NCBI GenBank assembly: GCA_963556195.1
Contig: OY744544.1
Span: forward strand, 47,102,984-47,166,983
Direction: 5' to 3'
Length of the DNA stretch: 64,000 nucleotides
Origin: Sepiola atlantica
Taxonomy: Eukaryota > Mollusca > Cephalopoda > Sepiida > Sepiolidae
Both the position numbers and the translations under genes were made by a program. The notes below the pieces were generated by a model. The model saw only the letters and a program-made list of their open reading frames with translations, did not search any database and was not told the DNA's origin. The stretch's first letter is position 1. Every line of letters begins with the position of its first letter. Of this stretch, positions 1 through 10,606 are shown piece after piece.

Positions 1-712
1 GGACATATTTTTCAGGAAATGTCAAGAATTTTATGTCTCGAAATTTTAATAATGTTAAGTTGGATTTTAAAGATGGATCCCGTTGACCCCTTTTCTGCAA
101 GGTTAATTTTGGTAAACTTTTTGTAACACGCTGTGTGTTGCAACAGCACGTTATATTAAATGAGGTCAATTTAAACTTGTAAAAAAAACTGTGATTTTAA
201 AATGATCTTTTTGTAGCTTTAATCTTGATTGAGTTCAATTAAAATCAATCATAGCAGTGACAAGTGTTCATTATAGATGGAAAAGAATTAAGATTGGTTT
301 ATGAAAGTTATTTTTTCTATGAGTTGACTTATTAGCCGAATAAATGCAAGACACATGATACGAGAGACTCATGCGTATTATAGAGTATATGAGTTTGTGT
401 GTGTGCTATAAACTCGGAAACTATGGGTTGGATTTAAAAGGATTGGAACTAAGATAGGCAAGGATGGGAGTGTAATAGACATTGTCAAGTTCAACTCGGC
501 CAACGATTTTTGTCAATCATTGGGTGACCGCAAGGAATCAGAACGGTGCACGGTTTTCACTTTTGTGATAATAGTGTGATGTGTGTGTTTCAAACATTAT
601 ATCTAAGTCGAGACGAATTTGAAAGGTACGTGTATATGAGCTTATTTGTGTATTTATTCGTTATGAGAAAGGACATTTTAGAAGGTGGGCATAGTTAAAT
701 CGCTTTCTATTG
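1..712. other. Anonymous AT-rich DNA
   Basis: No open reading frame, RNA gene or mobile-element motif was recognised. The stretch is non-repetitive up to the start of the 35-bp tandem array. Confidence 0.5.
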
Positions 713-1027
713 GTAACTTGGAATAAACAAGAAATCAGTGAACCTTGCTAACTTGGAACGAACAAGAAATCAGTGAACCTTGCTAACTTGGAACGAACAA
801 GAAATCAGTGAACCTTGCTAACTTGGAACGAACAAGAAATCAGTGAACCTTGCTAACTTGGAACGAACAAGAAATCAGTGAACCTTGCTAACTTGGAACG
901 AACAAGAAATCAGTGAACCTTGCTAACTTGGAACGAACAAGAAATCAGTGAACCTTGCTAACTTGGAACGAACAAGAAATCAGTGAACCTTGCTAACTTG
1001 GAACGAACAAGAAATCAGTGAACCTTC
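713..1027. repeat. 35-bp minisatellite, 9 copies
   Basis: Nine head-to-tail copies of a 35-bp unit containing AACTTGGAACGAACAAG followed by AAATCAGTGAACCTT. The first unit carries two substitutions (GGTAACTTGGAATAAAC) while the remaining eight are identical as far as I can read. Near-identity points to recent expansion or homogenisation. There are no unique spacers, so this is a simple tandem repeat. Confidence 0.95.
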
Positions 1028-2487
1028 CCGTTTATCAAAATAAATACCATTTGAAACTGAAGACAGACAGATCGACTGAAAGATTGCACGCATCTAAAAA
1101 AAGTGTAAAAGATATCTGATAAAAATTTACTCGAGAGTTTTAGACTTTTAAGATCCCGGTCAACACCGAGTTTCTTCGCTAGTTGGAAAGATAATGATTG
1201 ACTTTTTAGAATTATTTTCTATTGTTTTCTAAATTAGATAAAGATCTGGTATAATTTTTAGGGAATAAAATGCTGATACAGGTTTTTCCCGCCTCCATTT
1301 TTCCCTCGTTTTTTTTTATTTTTGATCGGACAAAATTCTTCTCAATTGCCATGGTTTTTCTTTGTTTTTGAAAGCCCCTTCCGTGTGGTGTACCCACTCA
1401 GTGTTTATGACGCCGCGTTTCTTTTCCAACATCCTTTTTCAATCTTCATCTTACCGTTAAGACTAATTGACTATAAAAAGCAGACGGTGCACGGTTTTCA
1501 CCTACGTATTTGAGCTATTCCAAACGTTTTTGAAGACAGCCATTTTATTTTGATTTGCAATGGTGCATCATCACAAAATTGCGACTTATTTTCATTCTAA
1601 ACGGAAATAATAAAAAAAACTTTACTTTTCGGCCATTTTATTTCGCCATTGTTCAACTGTTCAATCGGCTTTCGGCTATATATTGTTTCTTCTTTTTCAT
1701 ATGTTGTTATCTCCATTTTTAGCCACATTCTGTGTTTTATCGCTCTTATGTCGGTCTTTCGTTTTTTTTCTAAGTGAATCATATGCAGATAAAAGTTGTC
1801 ACAGCTTTCAGACGAGGATGCGATTTGTTACTACAGCAAAAGAAATATGCAAGTGGTTGCGCTTGTGTTACAGTTGCACTTGTATCGCTTAATACATCGA
1901 ATACGAATAGAAACGTATGCTTTTGTTTGTTGGTTTGTTTTAAGCGAGTTGGACTTCTCCAGTGAGCTCACAGAGATCGTGCTAAGGCACGATCTTTGTT
2001 CATGAACCCCTCCTCATTGATCGTAGGTATTCGTTAACCTACAAGATTGCAGGTTTTGCTCCCTACATCGAGTGTAGCAATGTTCAGCGGTTGCATGCGA
2101 AGTCTAGGAAGGTTTAGCAACCAACTTTTGTAACCATAGCAACAGACGTAAAACAAGGGCGAAGAATAAAGGTATGGTGTTTGCGTATGTTGCATAGCTC
2201 CTCTCTTGCTTGGACCGCGGCAGTACGCGTTTTGTACACTCGTCATTTTTAAAACATCATAAATCATATGCATTGCATACCTTTAAATGTCTCCCTCGCC
2301 GCGTAGAGGGTCGCCGTCTCGATATCGTCTAGTGATTAAACTCATTCCTCCTTCTTATGCCATGAACGACGCTGCTGCAACAAAAGCTTCATGATCGGGT
2401 CGGAAGACAAACAATCTTTTTAAATTTAACTTCAGTTTTTATTTCAAGCGTTAGTTATCAAATCAGCTGGGATATATTCACTACGTC
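1028..2487. other. Anonymous DNA with one perfect hairpin
   Basis: Only short spurious reading frames occur here. At 1974-1995 a perfect stem-loop (AGATCGTGC, loop TAAG, GCACGATCT) is present; no flanking context identifies a function. Nothing else recognised. Confidence 0.45.

Positions 2488-2530
<43 letters not shown>
2488..2530. repeat. (AG)n microsatellite
   Basis: Dinucleotide GA run with a single AAAG interruption. Confidence 0.95.
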
Positions 2531-2639
2531 TAAATTACTACTTTCGTAATTACTTATCAATTAATTCTTAATCATTCGTGGAGGGGGGAAAATAGATCTT
2601 TCGCCTGTATTTTCTTAGGGAAATATTTCCCTTTATCCA

Positions 2640-3010
2640 ATTTGCGGACTACATCAAAGTCACGTTTGATAGGTTCGCCTCCAAAACCCAGACTGTTAAA
2701 ACTCGCTTCTCACAAAGAACGAGTGACGTCACGTATCCCTCTGCTTCCCGCACAAAGGCCCGTGACGTCCCAGAGCCTCTCGCAGGTGCACATTGACCTT
2801 TGATCTGAGGTCTCGTCACGCGGTGACCCTGTCACGTCTGTTATTTTCGACTGTGAGAACAGGCCCTATTCTGTACTCGACTGCACAGGTCTACCCCACG
2901 CTAATTCGCGCAAGTCAAACCAACGATTTCAAACAGATGTGTCCGTTCCCATAGGGCCATTATCCAACACGTATAGTCAAAACTCGCACGTCAGTAGATG
3001 TTTATGGTGT
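2640..3010. promoter_or_regulatory. GC-richer segment with CRE-like motifs
   Basis: This segment is visibly richer in G, C and CpG than its surroundings. It contains a full CRE palindrome TGACGTCA at 2723-2730, another TGACGTCC about 40 bases on, and TGACC/TGACCTTT half-sites. If the candidate minus-strand exon at 3161-3379 is real, the segment would lie in its first intron. CRE-like motifs also occur in other non-coding parts of this window (about 38161, 52573 and 57447), so regulatory function is only a suggestion. Confidence 0.2.
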
Positions 3011-3160
3011 TTGAGATCGATCCTGAAGTTGAAATTAGTTACAGAATGTATAATTTGTGCCAAATATGTAATAAAATGAAAAAATATAAACTGAAAGAAG
3101 AAAATAGAAAAATAAAAGAAATTACGAATTTGTAACTGTGAAAATGTCAATCCAACTTAC

Positions 3161-3379
3161 GGTGAGAACTTGTGTGAATGACCGCAATGGCTTTTCTTGT
3201 GTCCGGAAAAGACATTCTTCTAATCCGGGAAAGAATGAAGTTAATTTAATGTATCCGACGTGACCCGGAAATTCTATAGTGTCGAAAATGTTCATTTGAA
3301 ATGCATCAGAAGTAAATAAACATGAAAAAGTTAGAATAATGAAAGCAACTATTAACGAACAATAAGGACATTCTGGCAA
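3161..3379 (-). CDS. Candidate first coding exon of a secreted protein
   Basis: On the minus strand an ATG at 3379 opens a 73-codon exon that stops exactly at a consensus splice donor (CTCACC then GTAAGTTGG, intron beginning at 3160, phase 0). Read-through past the donor would end after 12 more codons. The first about 26 residues look like a signal peptide: a short polar start (MPECPYC), a hydrophobic core (SLIVAFIILTFSCLF) and a plausible cleavage after TSDA. The mature part is FQMNIFDTIEFPGHVGYIKL and onward, with one further cysteine. I do not recognise the family. No downstream exon was identified; it would lie below 3160 or outside the window. The signal-peptide plus donor combination is why I kept it; it could still be chance. 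Confidence 0.35.
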
Positions 3380-4159
3380 TATGTTATTCCGTCAAAATAG
3401 AAGATGAAAGAAATTCTCTAGAATAGCCAATCAAAGTATCCTAAAAAGAAAGAGTAGGTTGACGAGAGCGTTATGTATTTTGCTTGAAAAAGTAGCAGTA
3501 GCTAAAAGACAATATCAACAGGGGAAAAAATGAAATAATAACGGTGCCATGAAGAAATAATCTCATATGAAAAACACTTCCCGTGGTCGTGATTAGCAGT
3601 GATCATAGATCTGAGAGGTAAAATATATTCGACTTCCTGTATAGATGACTTTGTTAGGAGAGGATATCAAGCTGGAAAACATATAGAAATGATACAAAGC
3701 GAACGAAACAGACGCATATTTTCCGAATACACGAATCAAGAATTGACTTAAATTGTGGCAGTAATAGGAGTCTGTATACCGCTTGTGTTCACGGAACTAT
3801 AATAGCCAATGGAATGCGGGAAGAATCAGGGCGTTACAATTAAACATCCGATTCCATTCTAAATCGAATGATATCAACCGTTTCTTAAAAAAGTGAAATA
3901 AGCTTGTAATTACTTCCAAGCAAATAAAAATATTCCTTCCTCATTTCTACTTAATGACCATATCTTCCTATTTCTACTTTGCGCCATAAAAATTCAGACA
4001 AGGTGGGAGAAAGAGAAAGAAAACCAATAAATAAATATATAGATAAAAGTTGTCGTTTGTGTCGAACCAGAGCGCGATACCATTGTATATTGCTTCAAAC
4101 ATAAACCTACATACACTTTATTGCCGCTTGGAACATGAATAAATGTGTGTAAATTCTCA
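3380..4159. other. Anonymous AT-rich DNA
   Basis: No gene, repeat or element motif recognised. It would hold the promoter and 5' UTR of the candidate exon at 3161-3379 if that is real. Confidence 0.4.
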
Positions 4160-4383
4160 TGCATGTTTTAGTTAACAAAAAAAAATCGCCTCCTCCCCCA
4201 AAAAAGGAAAACATTCACAAAAACATGAAAAAACAAAAAAAAAACAAAGAAAAACATAAAAAAACATGAAAAAAACATCAATAAAATGCAGACCTGAGGT
4301 TTGACCTGAGGCGCCTCTCCGGTTAATTGCGACATGAAGGAAGGAAGGAAGGAAATAAATAAATAAATAAATAAATAAATATT
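4160..4383. repeat. A-rich low complexity, GGAA and AAAT runs, one U2-family core monomer
   Basis: A-rich (AAAAACAT-type) sequence is followed by (GGAA)n and (AAAT)n. Between them, at about 4296-4335, lies a single copy of the core (GACCTGAGGCGCC ... CCGG ... AATTGCGACA) that is tandemly amplified at 10.8-11.2 kb and is also inside the U2-headed repeat at 10.2 and 45.6 kb. Its position just upstream of the LINE links both flanks of that element to the same repeat family. Confidence 0.6.
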
Positions 4384-4810
4384 AGCATCTATTAATTTTG
4401 AATTCCCCACCCTCTCGCATGTTCTCCATGATGTCATTTCCGGTTGAATTCTAAGAATGACTCGAAAGAATACTACATATTACATTGATTTTCAAATCAC
4501 TACGTAATAACGTTGAATTTAGGAAAACCGGACCAGTTGAGCCTCAACATCTTCCTTTATCTCTAACTTCATTTAAGAATTTGTGACATAGTATTATACA
4601 ATCTTTGTTGAAACTCAGCCATACTTATGATTACTCATGAATTTACTAACGTAATTCGAACACTCTATTGGCTCGACGCTGTAATAAGGTTGATATCTTA
4701 TAAATTGTCCATTAAATTTCATAAAATTCTTAAAGAAAATCTTTGTTCAGTGGCCACCACTACCCTTCACAGACTCTCCCATCCAAGCTGGACAGCGATC
4801 AAAACTCCCA

Positions 4811-5607
4811 ATGGCTCCAACAACTGCAGCCATTTCACTTTCTGCTACTTCAGCTCCACCTACTCAGATTCCAAAGACCTCAGTGACAGTAAAGAAAGCA
4901 AAGGAGGCAGTATGGGGGCCCCACGCACAACTCTCACCAAAAAGAATACAGAAAACTCTTCAAAGAGCAGTACCAGACGTACACCGAGGGTAACACAATC
5001 AAATTACTCCCGGGTACAACTTAATAAAAGAGTTGTGTCACTCATTACATCTGACGCCACTGCAAAAAGACTCACCGGCATCTCCAAAGACACCCTTATA
5101 AAACTGCTGCGGGCTCTCAAGATTCCAGCAACCCACATACTGCACAGGAGCTACGCCATGTGGAACATACTTCTCCCAACCCAGCAGGATGCCGAGAAGG
5201 TCGCCAGTGGGGATATGCAGTAGAATCAGATAAAAATGAAGCCGGAATACCAAGACAAAAGGAGAACTACATTGTCTATCCTTGGCGTCCCATGTTACGT
5301 CAGCTCAGAACAACTAGGGGCTGTTATGAGCCAATATGGTGACGTCGAGGCGGTTATTCCGGTCCGCGGGCCAAGAAACATCCCCACTGGCGATTACCAA
5401 GTTAAAATGCGCCTCACTCACTCCAGATTCCTCACCATCCCGGCCCAGCTCAAGTGTGAAGGCTGGTCACTTTCACTGATTGTGGAAGGCAAAATGCCAC
5501 ATTATTGGCACTGCCAGGCGATAAGGCATATGGCCAAGAACTGCCCAAAACGGAATCCAGCACCAGCGAACAAAACCATTGCAGTACTAACACCAGTATC
5601 ATCATCG

Positions 5608-5651
<44 letters not shown>

Positions 5652-5706
5652 GACAGCAGTAGCTCCCGCAGCACCAACAACGTCAGGCTGGAATACAGTC
5701 GTTTAA
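4811..5706 (+). pseudogene. LINE ORF1 (RRM-like and zinc-knuckle RNA-binding protein), broken
   Basis: ORF1 proteins of this clade bind element RNA and act as nucleic-acid chaperones. The probable start is MAPTTAAISL at 4811; the frame then shifts (around 4900) into the frame that runs to an in-frame TAG at 5221, and continues in the same frame from 5236. After it comes an RRM-like segment (TTLSILGVPCYVSSEQL ... YGDVEAVIPV, about 5263-5360) and a zinc knuckle at about 5495-5550, reading YWHC-X4-H-X4-C. Its first cysteine has become tyrosine, so the CCHC motif is degenerate. The tail contains a polyserine tract of about 18 residues made by a (TCA)n microsatellite at 5599-5650, an expansion that kept frame. 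Confidence 0.8.
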
Positions 5707-5778
5707 AAGGGGAGGAAACCATCAAATAGTACCCCCAATTTCAGCCAGGCAGAAACACCAAAATAAAAACGGCCCCCA

Positions 5779-6087
5779 GTGCAGTCCCCTCAAAAGTCGC
5801 AGCAGCAGCCGTCTACTCTAATTGAAGTAAACACAAAGACGGCAGCTATAAAAAAGAAGCACTCAATCCACTCGTCTGAATCGGAAGGGGGGTTAAAAAG
5901 CGATGGGGAGGAGGAAAAATCAGGCAATCCAAAGATCTCAAAAGAGATCGAGGAACAAAAAGCCAAAAAAGTGAAAGCGGCTGAGCCCCACTCCCCTCCC
6001 ACTGAAAAAGAACATGCAGAGACTATTATCATCACGCCTAATGCACATCCCCCTCAACCCCAACCCCCACACCTCCTCTTTGGCTGA
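5779..6087 (+). pseudogene. Charged tail of LINE ORF1 (fragment)
   Basis: An open stretch downstream of the zinc knuckle is rich in Ser, Lys and Glu (KKKHSIHSSESEGG, EEKSGNPKISKEIEEQKAKK) and ends in a proline-rich run. This composition fits the disordered C-terminal part of an ORF1 protein, now separated from the main part by stops around 5704-5766. It could also be chance coding in the inter-ORF spacer; there is no domain to decide. Confidence 0.4.
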
Positions 6088-6687
6088 GCAGAATACCCCT
6101 CCCCTTTTCAACATCCCTTCTCAGTCTGTCATCATTCCCCATCCTGCAGCATGAGATTAGAAGAAGAATAGGATACCAGTACCCTATCCTCCTCCTATAA
6201 GAACATAAAGTACAAGAAATCTCCCCTTTCTTCCGGGATATCGAATCTGCGAAGCAGATCCCGCGAATGCAGCCACTGACGTGTTAGTAAAACAGAGAAA
6301 GCTGCTCAAAAAGCTATACCTGCTCACGCATGTTAATGGCAAGCCAGTGAATGATCCACAACTCTTTAGAGATGCTCCCATGATCACCACTTACATCCGG
6401 AAACTAGACGGAGGTGGCCGCACCAAGGCACTTTGGCGAATGGTGGAAGCAGCCAAGACGGCAATCCCGAACATAAAATTTGTAGCGAAAGACCATCCTA
6501 GTCTGAAGGGGCCCACAACAAAATGTGAAGGTAGGATCCCTCTTGATGTTCACCCCTCTTTTTATCGGGCACTTAAGATAATCTTTCCTTTGGACGTTGG
6601 AGGCGCGGTGTGAGACGAACGGTTTACGTCCGAACTACTGACAGATAATCTCGGCCCCGTGTGTTACACTGACTGGATACAGTGATC

Positions 6688-7510
6688 ATGGCCTTGTACC
6701 TGGCTAGTTGGAATGTGAGGGGCATGAGAACCCGAAGCAGAGCTGCTCACATGCTGAGAAAACTGGTGGCCCTTAAAGCAGATATTGTTACGATTCAGGA
6801 GTTCACATGGGGATTGTCATGTGCTGACTAATGATTTTGATGTCTACTCAGCATATGGCGATATCCATAATCATGGTATTTCTGTGCTAGTGAGACGCAC
6901 TATTTCTGTGATGGTTAGCGTTGTACATACGGATGTGGAAGGACGGCTGGTTGTAGTTGATGGTGCCATTGATAACAGCAAGTTTCAGATCATTACGGTT
7001 TATGCGCCCAATTCTGCTAGCGAGAGGGTTTCGTTTTTTCGGCGGTTAAAGGTGTTTCTCACGGGTCCAGAGCGGGCGGGTAGTATTAATGGGGGATTGG
7101 AATGCCATCCTTGATCCCAAGATAGATAAGGTCGGGTAGGTAGCGGGCCGGATTTGTGTGACAGCAGTCTGTCTGACCTGATGGATTCATGCGATTTTGT
7201 CGATAAATTTCATCTGAATCACCCGGGGCGGGAGATGTGGAAGTGGTCTGGTAGTGTGCCTTCCGTTTCAAGTACTTACTTAGATCGAATGTTAATTAGA
7301 AGGGGCGACATAGATTTTCTATCTTGTCCCACGTTCCACCCATCGGACCATAAACTAGTTATGGCTCGTTTGAATTTATGTGATAAGCCTAAATTAGCCG
7401 GATACTGGAAGCTGAATACCTCCTTACTGAAGATACGCGACTTCCAGGAGAAGGTGATATTAATTCTTCAGCACGCTCTAGTGGGGGCGGTGATTAGTAG
7501 TAAGTCGTAA
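6688..7510 (+). pseudogene. LINE ORF2 N-terminal AP endonuclease domain, frameshifted
   Basis: This is the exonuclease/endonuclease/phosphatase-type nuclease that nicks target DNA to prime reverse transcription. Motifs appear in order across frames: LASWNVRGMRTRSRAAH right after the ATG at 6688; TIQE at about 6794 (metal-binding Glu); VYAPNSASERVSFF at about 7001; GDWNAILDPKID at about 7090; YLDRMLIRRGDIDFLSCP at about 7277; and the catalytic SDHKLVMARL at about 7343. At least three frame changes break it: one near 6800, and a compensating pair near 7085 and 7140 around GDWNA. All catalytic motifs survive, which indicates moderate age. The order and spacing match Tx1/L1 endonucleases. Confidence 0.85.
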
Positions 7511-7614
7511 GTTAGTACTAAAGCTAAGGTTAGGCACTTCTCCGTTAAATACAGCCAAAGCCTTGCTCAAGTAAGGCTAGGGCAAAAAAGCGATTAGATG
7601 ATACACTGAATCTG

Positions 7615-8640
7615 GTGGTGGCTGAAGGGGATCCCCTAGATATAGCACTAACTAAAGGGAACCTGAATCGCTTGGCTAGCGAGCGGTATGAAGGTCAAGT
7701 AGTTAGGGCTAGGTTAAATAAAGTTTCAAACGAAGCCGTGAACGTTGATGCTGCTGAATGTAAGGCTGTTCTACGTCGTGGTTCAGATGGGTACATTTGG
7801 AAAGTAAAAAATATGGAAGGACGTACCCTCGTATCGTCTCGTAAGATTTGCGGAGTGTTCTGTGAGTTTTTGAAGGAGCGCTTCACCCAACTGCCCAGAC
7901 TCTGTGCCGAGGAGTTTGATAGCTATTTAGCTGACTCATCTCGCCTTCTGGCGGCTCAAGCAGCTGGCTGTGATGGTATGGTTACGGCACGAGATCATTA
8001 CTGCGTTGAAGCAGGTCAGCTATAACAAATCTTCAGAACTTGATGGTTTGCCCTACGAATTTTACTTGAAGCTATCGCCCATGTTGGTACCTATTCTGAA
8101 GGATGTTTTCAACCATTGGTTTACTCGGGGATACATCCCTGGACAGGTAACCAAGGGAGTGATTACATTGCTGAAGAAAAACGGCCAGCATGGTGGGGAG
8201 GATCTAGATGATTATAGACCCATAACTCTGTTAAACACAGACTTAAAGATGTTTGCAAGAGTTCTTGTGATTCGTTTGCAGACTGTTGTTGGCGACTTGG
8301 TAAAGCCGGAGCAGAATTATGCTGTGAAGGGAAGATCAATTAAAAACAATTTTCATTTGATTCGCACGATCATAGAGGGAATAGAAAACGACACAGAAGA
8401 TGCGCTGATCAATTGGGATCAGTCCAAGGCTTTTGATAGGGTCGACCACCGTTTTTTGGGATCCGTTCTAGAAACCGCCAGTTTTAATTTGAACTTCCGC
8501 AAGTGGGTTTCCATTCTGTATCGTTTGCCGACGGTAGCGATACAAGTAAATGGTAGGCTTTTAGAGTCGTTCGTGGTTTCTCGGTCGGTGTGTCAGGGTT
8601 GTCCTCTGTCACCCCTGCTTTATGTCCTGGCGTTGGAGTA
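7615..8640 (+). pseudogene. LINE ORF2 reverse transcriptase domain, catalytic end deleted
   Basis: Two overlapping frames (7615-8025 and 7970-8640) encode the linker and RT fingers/palm. Recognisable blocks are SSELDGLPYEFY (about 8029), DDYRPITLLNTDLKMFARVL (about 8211), QNYAVKGRSIKNNFHLIR (about 8311), the palm motif A NWDQSKAFDRVDHRFL (about 8413) and QGCPLSPLLYVLALE (about 8596). The next expected block, the FADD/YADD catalytic pair, is absent: reading stops at 8639 and resumes in sequence that belongs further downstream, so a deletion removed the second half of the palm and thumb. A frameshift lies near 7970. Confidence 0.88.
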
Positions 8641-9564
8641 GTCTATACTCAACATCCGAGTGAGGAAGGCTTAGGAATGCCTGATTTGGCAAGTCATAGA
8701 CATGCCGAAAAATTGACCTTCCTGGGTCGCACTTTGTTAGAGGATACTCCGTGGGTCCCAGCGGTTGAGAGCGCCTTTCCCAACCTCATACCCGCCTTTT
8801 CGTAAGCCGAGGGAAGAATCAAAGCTCTTCACCGAATGCTGAGCCGCACTTAAAGCACTGCCAGGAACCAGGTCCCTTGCACAGCCTTGGAAGAAATTAT
8901 ATAGGGAATTAGTGGAGGGTACCACTTCGGATCCGCTTGGTGAGCGGCTGGGATGGTCGAAGGAGGAGATCCGCTCTCAGTGGAGTTAGGCGCCAGGCCA
9001 GGGTTATCTCAACAATTCTGAGTATTCTCTGACCTGGCGATTGGTCCGGAACGCACTGCCCCTCTTTGCCAAACTACCCGGAGATGGCTTAATGGTCAAT
9101 CATTTATGCCTGCGCTGTGAAGACAGAGAAGAAACAGCCGAGCACGCCTCTGGAAGTATGTCAGAGAGGTAGCGGCTTGCATTGACGCCGAGCAGCCGTT
9201 GGTCCCTGATGTAGCATTTGTTGTCCATAATGTAGCCCCGCCGTGGCTTAGGCAGTAAAAAATAGTTTTTCTTGCTATCCTAGCTGTAGCCAGACTAGTG
9301 ATGTGGGTTACACGTCTTGATGAGGTTCATGGGGTTGGATCTGTTTTCGATCGGGATGTGGTTGTTTACTTTAAACATCAGCTAAAAGTGAAGATCAGAT
9401 GCGATTGGAAAAGATTACATCACATAGAGTTAAATAGGAGGTGGGTGCAGACACTAGTTTATGCATCCGATGAGGAGCCAGGTACGAGTACGTGTTCCCT
9501 GCCTAGGCGTAGCACGTGCGGTCCTGGGTTCTACGGAACCCATCCATTAGAATTTGTTATTTAG
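8641..9564 (+). pseudogene. LINE ORF2 C-terminal region with CxxC...H zinc finger
   Basis: Pieces in several frames match the C-terminal half of Tx1-type ORF2: LYRELVEGTTSDPLGERLGW (about 8895), YSLTWRLVRNALPLFAKLPG (about 9024), then a cysteine/histidine motif CLRCEDREETAEHA (about 9109) typical of the C-terminal finger of L1/Tx1 proteins. A last block (VARLVMWVTRLDEV ... FKHQLKVKIRCDWKRLHHIE, about 9289-9430) is the usual end of this family. Stops at 8640, 8804 and 8986 confirm it is dead. It is followed by the 3' UTR. Confidence 0.75.
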
Positions 9565-10180
9565 AAAGACTCTTAGCTAGTGGAATAAATGAGTCCTGAT
9601 CCTGTTTTATTTTTTCGTAATAGAGAACCTCCAAAGATACCTACTCCCCATATTTATCTTGCCCAGCCGTAAATACTGTTTTTTATCTTGGAGGACACCA
9701 TCCATTCTCATATTCTATCCCTGATCTGTTTTATTTTTTGATGTCTCTCTTAGCTCCCACTCCCATCTGGAGACTGACATGCTTGTTTTTAGTTTGACCC
9801 TGAAAAATAGTGGGCGGTCTGACACTTAGCAGAGAGTTGGAAGTGTCTTACTAACCTGCACCATTAAGCATTTTATTTGGTTCATTATTTTTCATTATTT
9901 TTCATTATTTTTCATTATTTTGGGGTGTTTGTAGATTGCCCCACTCTCCATCATCACTCATGTATATATATTATTGTAACCATTAGAGATCTTTTAAGTA
10001 GGATTTAAGCCATAGAGTAAATGCGGTATTATGGTGATAGTGTCTAGCTTACAGTAGGCAAAAGTTTATGTTGTCAAGAATGACACTCGACCCCCCCCCC
10101 AAAAAAAAACAAAAAAAAAACAATAGGGAGGCATGCCTAAGCCAAATAAATTTGTAACTATTTTTATTTGTTTAAATAAA

Positions 10181-10534
10181 TCGGCCTTTATGCTGGGATC
10201 AAAGTGTAGTATCTGTTCCGATGGATACTACACCCTATAGACCGGTACTGTCTTGGCCTTCGGGCCTTGATTGCGCCGGTCTGAGGGTTTGTTCTGTGCA
10301 GTTCTATGAGGTCCACCCTCCCAGGCTTACCTTCTCACCCTTTAAGAAGAGGTTAGTTTATTGCTAATCGCCTGGGGCACCCCTACCGGGGAATGCCGAC
10401 TGGGCTGCCCAGGCAATTTTTAAGGGGCATAGGTGCTCTTCCTCTAGGGTGCTGACTTATCAAATCCCACTTTCCAACCTTGTGTCACATTTTACTTCTG
10501 TGGGAGGTAGATAAATAACCCATCTTTGTTATTG
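10181..10534 (+). mobile_element. U2-snRNA-headed repeat unit, copy A
   Basis: The unit starts with TCGGCCTTTATGCTGGGATC then AAAGTGTAGTATCTGTTC, which aligns to the first about 50 nt of U2 snRNA from its TCGGCC onward with a few changes. About 315 bp of unrelated body follow, including CCTCCCAGGCTTACC, CGCCTGGGGCACCCC and ACCGGGGAATGCCGAC. The next U2 head starts at about 10535, so the period is about 354 bp. The body recurs in antisense at 45425-45754 and in sense at about 46285-46485, so this is a dispersed, short interspersed family whose 5' head is U2-derived rather than tRNA-, 7SL- or 5S-derived. Immediately after the head, GGATACTACACC can pair with GTGTAGTATC of the head. No coding potential. 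Confidence 0.75.
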
Positions 10535-10606
10535 GTCTTTTGGCTAAGATCAAAGTGTAGTATCTGTTCTTCTTAATTAAGAAAAACAGATACTACACTT
10601 TGATCT
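10535..10606. repeat. U2 snRNA 5' segment in a 60-nt near-perfect palindrome
   Basis: GGTCTTTTGGCTAAGATC leads into AAAGTGTAGTATCTGTTCTT, nearly exact U2 snRNA nt about 12-50, including the branch-site-recognition GTAGTA. From 10547 to 10606 the sequence is an inverted repeat: 22-bp perfect arms around an inner perfect 14-bp palindrome (TTCTTAATTAAGAA), with only one mispair (10569/10584) in 30. The right half is therefore an antisense U2 piece copied back, as snap-back self-priming would produce. Confidence 0.9.

Larger units (their letters stand above)
4800..10180 (+). mobile_element. Tx1-clade (L1-like) LINE, nearly full length but inactivated
   Basis: The element runs ORF1, spacer, ORF2 (endonuclease, reverse transcriptase, C-terminal zinc finger) and a 3' UTR of roughly 600 bases, which is the order known for Tx1/L1-type non-LTR retrotransposons. 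Both ORFs are interrupted by stops and frameshifts, and the RT catalytic segment is missing. The 5' boundary is uncertain; I place it at the probable ORF1 start. The 3' UTR contains a 10-bp unit (TTCATTATTT) repeated four times at 9879-9920, a C-run/A-run at 10090-10120 and an AT-rich tail (TTTAAATAAA) ending at 10180. The very next base begins a match to the U2 snRNA 5' region. Tx1-clade elements include target-specific families, among them Keno in U2 genes, so a U2-targeted origin is plausible but not proven by one junction. Confidence 0.85.

Noticed and set aside
713..1027. Regular direct repeats reminiscent of a CRISPR array
   Set aside because: Repeats are contiguous with no spacers, and the sequence is eukaryotic.
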